Shown here: one piece after another, positions 7,196-12,853 of the stretch | How the letters are laid out: every line of letters begins with the position of its first letter | Numbering within the stretch: the stretch's first letter is position 1 | Origin: Methylotenera sp. | GTDB lineage: Bacteria > Pseudomonadota > Gammaproteobacteria > Burkholderiales > Methylophilaceae | Direction of reading: 5' to 3' | Length of the DNA: 12,853 nt | NCBI GenBank assembly: GCA_027487055.1 | Contig: JAIYEJ010000200.1 | Coordinates: 1 to 12,853 of the forward strand | Made by a program: the position numbers and the translations under genes | The notes under the pieces: generated by a model | Databases searched by the model: none | Told to the model about the DNA's origin: nothing | What the model saw: only the letters and a program-made list of their open reading frames with translations

Positions 7196-9472
7196 TCATA
7201 GAGCTAATCCTCGCCATTGCAATACCAATAGCGTGATGTCATCTGAAGGTTCAGCCTCTCCAACAAATATGCGTAAATCCTCACGGAGTTCTTCGCTTAA
7301 TCTATTCAATGTGCTATCGGACGCGACTCTTTCCAATAGGTCTGTAATTCTATCTGTTCCATAAAGCTCGTCTTTAGAATTCATAGCTTCATAGACCCCA
7401 TCCGTGACAAAAAGCAAAGTATCCCCGACTGAGAGTTGTACTTTTTTGTAAGGGTAATTGAAGTCATCCATAACGCCTAACGGTGGGCCACCGCTACCTT
7501 CGATGCGTTCTATATGACCTTGATTCTTAATAAGCCATGGAGCATCATGCCCAGCATTAACTAATTCCAAAACACCAGTATCTAAATTAAGCAATCCAGC
7601 TAAACCTGTTACAAATAACATCTCTGGATTCTCACGCGCCAGCTCTATATTAGCCTGACTAATAATTGTTCCAATATTATCGTTCTTTCGTAGCGCAGCA
7701 CTTTTCACCAACGCCTTCGTTACAACCATAAATAAACTAGCTGGAAGCCCTTTGCCTGATACATCCCCAATAATAAAAAATAAACGTGTCTTGTCTATTA
7801 GAAAAAAATCATAGAGATCCCCGCCAACTTGTCTAGCTGACTCAAGCATAGCTTCAATTTTGAAGCGTAGTTCTCCAGGGAATGAATTATCTGAATTAGG
7901 TAAAGTACCTAGCTGAATTTTTCTTGCTGCATTTAGCTCACCCAACATCTGGGCTGCTTTCATACGCTGATTTTGAAGTGCACTTTCTGCTTCCTTACGT
8001 TGTTTCTCAAACTCAATTACTGCACTGAAGAAGAGACTTGAGAGAATTACAGTTAGTGCCACGAATAAAGTAATTGAATCAAATAATAAACCTGCCCAAT
8101 GAAAAAGTACAAGACCTAAACCAAATAAAGATAAAAATAAAAAAAGTACAACTCTTGCAACCAACCTAGCACTAATTTTGCCCCCTGGGCGGGCGCGCTT
8201 ACGCCTATCTTGAATGAGAAGTGGATTAGCGACTGATACTGCATTGGGCTGCATCCTACCTAAAACTGAATTATTAGCTTGTATACTTTTTTCATCCGGA
8301 CTTTTACGCAAAAATTTTTGATCTTTAGTGCTTGGTAACTTCCATATTAAAATCATACCTAATATGGATAATATTCCCGACTCTAACCATGGCATCCACC
8401 AAGGCCGTAATATAAATTGGTTGTCCGTAAAGCTTTCAAGTAACTGAGCATGAACTTCAACACCTGGTCTTTGCTCGCCTGTTGGTGTTGTTATCATGTC
8501 TTGTAAACCTAATCCAGTTAACCCAACTAATACCATTTTACCAGCCACTCTACTTGCTGGTACCTCACCTTTAAGTATACTTAGTGCGGATATGTAGCGT
8601 TTACGAGAGGGTTTGTCATAACCCACCCAGGCTTCTCCATTACTTTGAATAGGTATGAACTTACTCCCTATATTGACACCTGCAACACCATAACGCCCCA
8701 AATTTGCAATAATATTGTCTACACTATAAGCAACTCGTATCATTTCTAGCGACAGACCAGGTGTTACAGTCCCATTAATTGCCGTTAATAATGCGACCCT
8801 TCTTACAACACCTCTCTCTGGATTGTTTGATAACAAAGCCTGGCCTCTGGCAGCTGCTTGAAACTCAGGTAAACTCGCAAGAACATAGGGGTAAGCATTT
8901 AACCATGGGGCTATATCGCCCCCCTTCAAAAGGATTTCACTCGTTTTTAGCCCATTGAAAGTTATAGAAGTTCGATACGAAAAGCCTGCTGCACCAAGAA
9001 CTGTGGGAACATTAGAGAAGCTTGCCGCCAACAAACTGTCATTTGATGCAGAATTTGTTAATATTTTAAGTGTTTCTTTAGGCAAATCAGGGCGTGATTC
9101 AGCAATCGATTGTGGTGATGCGTGGTCGGGTTCTGGCATAATTATGTCCAACCCAATAGCAGATGGTTTAAGCGAAGCTATCGCATCTATTAATGCCGCA
9201 AAGTAATTACGAGGCCATGGCCATTGACCAAGAGCTCCTAGAGTGGCCTCATCAATCTCAACAATGACAACGGAGTCTGATTTTACCTTTCTTGGGTATA
9301 GTGACTGATACTCGTCAAACAGAGCTAATTGAACAGATTTGAATGGTGATACATCAACAAAATTAAGGAAAATTAAAAAAATCACCATCCATAAAATAGC
9401 TACAGGACGACCATGGCCAGCACGCCCAATATTGGCAAGCTTCAAATTAAGCCATCTAGTGAAGTGTGACAA
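7196..9472 (-). CDS. CHASE2 sensor with SpoIIE/PP2C-type serine phosphatase domain
   Basis: A 758-residue membrane protein. A short N-terminus and TM1 (~24-40) lead to a periplasmic CHASE2 sensor (~45-345; VVIVEIDEATLGALGQWPWPR, IGLDIIMPEPD and GVEVHAQLLES are typical). Then come TM2 (~362-378), TM3 (~441-458), TM4 (~464-484), a short coiled coil (~486-515) and a PP2C phosphatase domain (~530-752). The metal-binding Asp residues are intact: D552 in VGGDLYD, D570 in GDVSGKG, D691 in TDGVYEA and D744/D745 in SDD. RsbU-like phosphatases of this class dephosphorylate STAS proteins, here most likely S56 of the convergent STAS gene product. Between TM2 and TM3 lies an unusual ~60-residue, probably cytoplasmic, insert with a basic patch (RRKRARPGGK). 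The start is TTG at 9472 with GGAG 8 bases upstream. The gene is minus-strand, tail to tail with the kinase gene. Confidence 0.92.
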   Translation of the reverse strand: MSHFTRWLNLKLANIGRAGHGRPVAILWMVIFLIFLNFVDVSPFKSVQLALFDEYQSLYPRKVKSDSVVIVEIDEATLGALGQWPWPRNYFAALIDAIASLKPSAIGLDIIMPEPDHASPQSIAESRPDLPKETLKILTNSASNDSLLAASFSNVPTVLGAAGFSYRTSITFNGLKTSEILLKGGDIAPWLNAYPYVLASLPEFQAAARGQALLSNNPERGVVRRVALLTAINGTVTPGLSLEMIRVAYSVDNIIANLGRYGVAGVNIGSKFIPIQSNGEAWVGYDKPSRKRYISALSILKGEVPASRVAGKMVLVGLTGLGLQDMITTPTGEQRPGVEVHAQLLESFTDNQFILRPWWMPWLESGILSILGMILIWKLPSTKDQKFLRKSPDEKSIQANNSVLGRMQPNAVSVANPLLIQDRRKRARPGGKISARLVARVVLFLFLSLFGLGLVLFHWAGLLFDSITLFVALTVILSSLFFSAVIEFEKQRKEAESALQNQRMKAAQMLGELNAARKIQLGTLPNSDNSFPGELRFKIEAMLESARQVGGDLYDFFLIDKTRLFFIIGDVSGKGLPASLFMVVTKALVKSAALRKNDNIGTIISQANIELARENPEMLFVTGLAGLLNLDTGVLELVNAGHDAPWLIKNQGHIERIEGSGGPPLGVMDDFNYPYKKVQLSVGDTLLFVTDGVYEAMNSKDELYGTDRITDLLERVASDSTLNRLSEELREDLRIFVGEAEPSDDITLLVLQWRGLAL

Positions 9473-9628
9473 ATTAACTGCTCCAAGAATGGTAGTTATT
9501 CATCGTCACATGCTACCTCAATTGGTGTGCTTAGTTAAGTGAAGAGACCGATTCAGTTTGAACTTATTGCAGAAAGAGTTAAAAAACTCCAAATATTTTA
9601 CTTTAATAAATAAAGTTAAAAACAGAAA

Positions 9629-9682
9629 GTTAAATTGCATCGAATATTGACCCACGGGGGTCAAATTTAGATGCAATTTAAC
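9629..9682. repeat. 54-bp imperfect palindrome carrying an IS21-like end signature
   Basis: The arms are 25 bp (9629-9653 and 9658-9682) and match at 22 positions, with the 4-base centre ACGG. Both outer ends read GTTAAATTGCATC going inward. The left arm contains TCGAATATTGACCCAC (9640-9655), which matches the IS21-relic end at 777-792 in 15 of 16 positions. The motif TATGCGTCTAAT, found inside the relic at 805-816, also occurs exactly at 9692-9703. It is probably a MITE-like or internally deleted IS footprint. On the minus strand it would fold into a strong stem followed by a T-rich stretch, so it may also act as a terminator. Confidence 0.65.
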
Positions 9683-9719
9683 AATTAGGTCTATGCGTCT
9701 AATATTTTAAGGCAGGTCC

Positions 9720-9741
9720 ACTTATCATTTGAATGATAAGT
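9720..9741. repeat. 22-bp palindrome after the GGDEF-EAL gene
   Basis: ACTTATCATT and AATGATAAGT flank a 2-base centre (TG) and are perfect inverse complements. It lies 50 bp beyond the stop codon of the minus-strand GGDEF-EAL gene. There is no T run next to it, so it is not a classic terminator; it could be a binding site for a dimeric regulator or an RNA 3' stem. Confidence 0.5.
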
Positions 9742-9790
9742 ACTGAATTATTAAACTGCAATCAGATATAAATCTAGTCTTAAAAGATAC

Positions 9791-12625
9791 TTAATAGTTA
9801 CTAACGCTATCTGAAGTCGACATATTCTGACTAAGTAAAAAATCAAACTCTTCAATTGATACTGGTTTTCCAAACAAATACCCTTGAAACTTCATACAAC
9901 CTGAATTTTGCAAAAGCTGTCTCTGTTCTATAGTCTCGACTCCTTCAGCAATCACTTCAAGCTCCATGCTTTCAGCCATTGCGATGATAGTTCGCACAAT
10001 TGCTTTATCGTTGGTATCAGAAACAATATCATGTACAAACGATTGATCAATTTTCAACTGAGATAGTGGTAAACGTTTTAGGTATTGCAATGATGAATAA
10101 CCTGTACCAAAGTCATCTAGTGAGAACCTAATTCCAGTCTTTTTTAAATCATTCATTATTTTGATAGTTGCTTCGATACTCTCAAGAAGTATGCTCTCAG
10201 TTAGCTCAAGCTTGAGAAGTTTCGGATTAATAGAGTAACGATTAACCGCAGTTTGAACTTGATTTACAAAACCTTCTTGTCGAAATTGCTTCGCACTTAC
10301 ATTAATTGATATTGTTAGGGCGCTATAGTGTGCGCTTTGCTCCCATACTTTAAGTTGGGCACAAGCGGCCTCTAGTACCCATTGCCCAATGGGCAAAATC
10401 AAGCCCGTTTCTTCTGCTAACTGAATAAATTGAAAAGGTGATACTAAACCACGTTCAGGGTGCTGCCATCTGATTAGCGCTTCAGCACCCAATGGGGAAC
10501 CAAGATGGTCAACCTGAATTTGATAATACAACTTAAACTGCTGTTTCTCAATTGCTTCGCGTAATTCACGCTCCAACTCTAGTCGGGCATGTATAGTATG
10601 TTGCATCTGTGGATCATAAAAGCAAACTGAGTTTCTACCCGCTTTCTTGGCTTGATACATTGCAATGTCAGCATGTTTCAGAAGTTCGTCTTGTGAGATT
10701 TTTTGATTTCCAAATAGAGCTACTCCAATGCTAACTGAACTCTGATATTCGTTTTTATTAAGCTGATATGGTTGATTTAGTGCGAATAGGATTTTTTCAG
10801 AGATAATCTCAGCCTGGGCAGCAGCTTCAATAGATTGCTCACTTAAGTTTTCTAGCATAACCAAATATTCATCACCTCCTAAGCGCGCGGCAGTATCGCT
10901 ATCACGTATACATGAGGTCAACCTTTCTGCAACCTGTTTCAATAGGATGTCACCAACATCATGGCCAAGAGAGTCGTTGAGTGTCTTGAAATGATCGAGG
11001 TCAAGAAACAATAGTGCAATATCTTTACCGCTTCGCGAGCTATTAATCAATGCAAGATTAAGTCGATCAAGTAAAAGTCGCCGATTAGGTAAATGCGTGA
11101 GTGGATCATAAAACGCAAGAGATTGAATCTCCTCCTCTGCATTCTTTCTTATCGTTATATCGACTATAGATATAACATAGTTAGTAGCGATGGAGTTCGA
11201 GTCTTTAACCTTAGCAATGGTGATCAGCTCTGGATAGACTTCCCCATTCTTTCGATAATTGCGTAGTTCACCTTCCCATACCTCAGTGTCTTTAATAGCT
11301 TCCCACATTTCAGAATAAATATTTACTTCTTTTATACTGGAACCATGCATGCCAAGCGCCTGACCAATTACATCGCATTCTGTATAGCCAGTAATTTTAG
11401 TGAAAGCAGTATTTACACGAAGAATGATGCCATTTTTATCTGTGACCACCATACCTTCATTTGAATCAAAAGCAATTGCCGAAATACGTAAATCATTTTG
11501 GGCACGATTCGTCTCAACCGCAAGCTGAGCTAGATTTGCATAGTCAGCAATTAGTGAGAGCTCACTTTCTGTTGGGTATGACTTGTAATGGTGATAAATG
11601 GCAAATGTTCCAAGTACCTTACCATCTTTGTTTTTAAATGGTTGGGACCAGCATGATTGCAATCTAGCTTTACTAGCAAGTTCTCGATATGCAGCCCAAT
11701 ATGGATGAACCTTTATGTCTTCGACAATTACGCGCTCACCTCGATACGCAGCAGTTCCACATGAGCCCACATTATCACCAATTTCTACGCCATCAATCGC
11801 CTGATTGTAAAAACTTGGTAAGCTTGGCGCAGCTCCTGTACGAAGAGTTTTGCCATCATTATCTAACAACAAAATAGAGCAAATCATGCTTGGATTTAAG
11901 GCTTCAACATGAAGTGTAAGTTCTTTAAGTATGTCTGCTAGTGATACACGCTCATTAATCTGAGTGAGTATGCGGTTATTCAACTCCAAATTATTACCGT
12001 GGTTAAGCGCTACTTTTTCATTTTTTACTGCTTCTATTCTTAAAACGGTATTTTCAAGAATATTTAAATTAATTTGACGCGAGCTCATGATAATAAAACC
12101 AAGATAAAGCGCACCTGCTGAACCCATAGTAAAAGACAAGCTAGAGTTAGCAATAAATAAATAAAAAATAATAGGTGCAAGTACAGTTACAGAATAAACA
12201 ACTGCACTCACTAAATCCGCTGAAAAAGCAATCATTCCGCCAGCAGATATACCTGCCAACACAAATATTAGAAACATTTGATGCTGGAGGTTACTTACAG
12301 GAAACATCAGATAACCAATCGAACCCCATACTATTGCGCTTAATAAAACGCCTAAACGAAACCTCATCAACCATGTGTGAGTTGTAGAGTAATCCTCAAA
12401 CTTTTGACGTTTATATAAGATTAATAAGCTTGCTCTAGCAAGAGATACCAATAAAAGTAAACAATACCAAATAGCGATAACATAAGAAGAAATTTCATTT
12501 CTTACTGTAAATGCAAGGATTGAAGCAAGCAAAACGCTTGTAATCAATGCTGGTTTACTGGTAGAAAACAAATGCTTGAGCCTTGCGGACTCAACAGCTT
12601 TCATATTGTTTGAAATGGTCGTCAT
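9791..12625 (-). CDS. Membrane GAF-PAS-GGDEF-EAL cyclic-di-GMP synthase/phosphodiesterase
   Basis: Numbered from ATG 12625 (944 residues), domains in order are: six predicted membrane helices (~25-180), GAF (~222-372, with SCGTAAYRGERVIVEDI), PAS (~380-492), GGDEF (~500-672) and EAL (~682-932). The cyclase motif is GGDEY (583-587), an accepted variant, with an inhibitory I-site RDSD (574-577) exactly five residues upstream. The phosphodiesterase has EALIRW (715-720), DDFGTGYSSL (837-846), KID and EGVET, all expected for an active enzyme. Both activities may therefore be functional, with GAF and PAS choosing between them; this is inferred. The start is uncertain: the frame stays open to a TTG at 12709, and ATG codons at 12673 and 12604 are alternatives. 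None has a good ribosome site. I chose 12625 because it directly precedes the membrane region. Ten 7-bp repeats lie upstream. Confidence 0.93.
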   Translation of the reverse strand: MTTISNNMKAVESARLKHLFSTSKPALITSVLLASILAFTVRNEISSYVIAIWYCLLLLVSLARASLLILYKRQKFEDYSTTHTWLMRFRLGVLLSAIVWGSIGYLMFPVSNLQHQMFLIFVLAGISAGGMIAFSADLVSAVVYSVTVLAPIIFYLFIANSSLSFTMGSAGALYLGFIIMSSRQINLNILENTVLRIEAVKNEKVALNHGNNLELNNRILTQINERVSLADILKELTLHVEALNPSMICSILLLDNDGKTLRTGAAPSLPSFYNQAIDGVEIGDNVGSCGTAAYRGERVIVEDIKVHPYWAAYRELASKARLQSCWSQPFKNKDGKVLGTFAIYHHYKSYPTESELSLIADYANLAQLAVETNRAQNDLRISAIAFDSNEGMVVTDKNGIILRVNTAFTKITGYTECDVIGQALGMHGSSIKEVNIYSEMWEAIKDTEVWEGELRNYRKNGEVYPELITIAKVKDSNSIATNYVISIVDITIRKNAEEEIQSLAFYDPLTHLPNRRLLLDRLNLALINSSRSGKDIALLFLDLDHFKTLNDSLGHDVGDILLKQVAERLTSCIRDSDTAARLGGDEYLVMLENLSEQSIEAAAQAEIISEKILFALNQPYQLNKNEYQSSVSIGVALFGNQKISQDELLKHADIAMYQAKKAGRNSVCFYDPQMQHTIHARLELERELREAIEKQQFKLYYQIQVDHLGSPLGAEALIRWQHPERGLVSPFQFIQLAEETGLILPIGQWVLEAACAQLKVWEQSAHYSALTISINVSAKQFRQEGFVNQVQTAVNRYSINPKLLKLELTESILLESIEATIKIMNDLKKTGIRFSLDDFGTGYSSLQYLKRLPLSQLKIDQSFVHDIVSDTNDKAIVRTIIAMAESMELEVIAEGVETIEQRQLLQNSGCMKFQGYLFGKPVSIEEFDFLLSQNMSTSDSVSNY

Positions 12626-12757
12626 AAATTTATATCTATCTATTCCTTTGAAATTAAAAAAGTAAAGATACATGCTTTTACTTAGAGTACTAACGTCATT
12701 AATACACAATACTTGATTAAAGCTTTTGTAAGTATTATTACTTAAGTATCAAATATT

Positions 12758-12827
12758 AAACATCAAACATCAAACATCAAACATCAAACATCAAACATCA
12801 AACATCAAACATCAAACATCAAACATC
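12758..12827. repeat. Tandem array of ten perfect 7-bp repeats (AAACATC)
   Basis: Ten identical consecutive copies of AAACATC occupy 70 bp, bordered by a degenerate unit (near 12749-12757) and by CCATATTC on the right. The array lies 133 bp upstream of the chosen ATG of the GGDEF-EAL gene (49 bp from the furthest possible start). It is non-coding on the minus strand, where every frame meets TGA within the repeat. Heptamer arrays of this kind change copy number by slippage and could alter promoter spacing. The rest of 12710-12853 holds no recognisable gene. Confidence 0.93.
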
Positions 12828-12853
12828 CCATATTCTTTAAACAAATGTTTTGA

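Larger units (their letters stand above)
9473..9790. promoter_or_regulatory. Hairpin-rich intergenic spacer upstream of the CHASE2 phosphatase gene
   Basis: This 318-bp gap follows the 3' end of the GGDEF-EAL gene and precedes the phosphatase gene, both on the minus strand. It has no coding potential that I trust but is unusually rich in inverted repeats: GAGTT/AACTC (9576-9589), ACTTTA/TAAAGT (9600-9616), a 54-bp imperfect palindrome (9629-9682) and a 22-bp palindrome (9720-9741). One or more of these may terminate the upstream gene. The promoter of the phosphatase gene should also lie here, but I cannot place it with confidence. Confidence 0.45.

Noticed and set aside
12758..12827. CRISPR array or coding repeat
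   Set aside because: Units are 7 bp with no spacers, so this is not CRISPR. The plus strand is open in all frames through the array, but no start codon or ribosome site supports a gene.

Overview
The window is AT-rich bacterial DNA. The truncated gene at its left edge is the C-terminus of GlnE, whose residues read like a betaproteobacterial enzyme. A low-GC betaproteobacterium, perhaps a Methylophilaceae/Nitrosomonadales relative, is my best guess from protein character alone; the taxon is an inference.

Layout, left to right. (1) 1-498: end of glnE, a core nitrogen-regulation gene. (2) 499-1324: no intact gene. It holds the decayed left end and istA start of an IS21-family insertion sequence, plus one copy of a short repeat that recurs at 3599. 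(3) 1325-3433, minus strand: a large protein joining a SEC-C zinc motif, TPR repeats and a GT41 (O-GlcNAc-transferase-like) glycosyltransferase. (4) 3434-3983: a divergent control region. (5) 3984-4952, plus strand: glutaminase glsA. (6) 5089-7138, plus strand: a probable operon or operon pair encoding a secreted FecR-domain protein, an OmpA-family lipoprotein, a STAS anti-anti-sigma-type protein and an RsbW-type serine kinase. (7) 7196-9472, minus strand and convergent: a membrane CHASE2 sensor with a SpoIIE/PP2C phosphatase domain. (8) 9473-9790: a hairpin-rich spacer with a 54-bp imperfect palindrome that repeats the IS21 end signature seen at 777. (9) 9791-12625, minus strand: a membrane GAF-PAS-GGDEF-EAL cyclic-di-GMP protein. 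Ten perfect copies of a 7-bp repeat lie upstream of its start.

The main biological unit is a complete partner-switching triad: kinase, STAS substrate and membrane phosphatase. The kinase and STAS protein are encoded convergently with the phosphatase. The triad is accompanied by envelope proteins (FecR, OmpA lipoprotein) that could sense or transmit an envelope state. No sigma factor is present, so the output is not visible; the neighbouring cyclic-di-GMP protein is one candidate. IS21-like remnants at 777 and 9640, in the same orientation, bracket the block from the glycosyltransferase to the phosphatase, which raises the possibility that it was acquired or rearranged.
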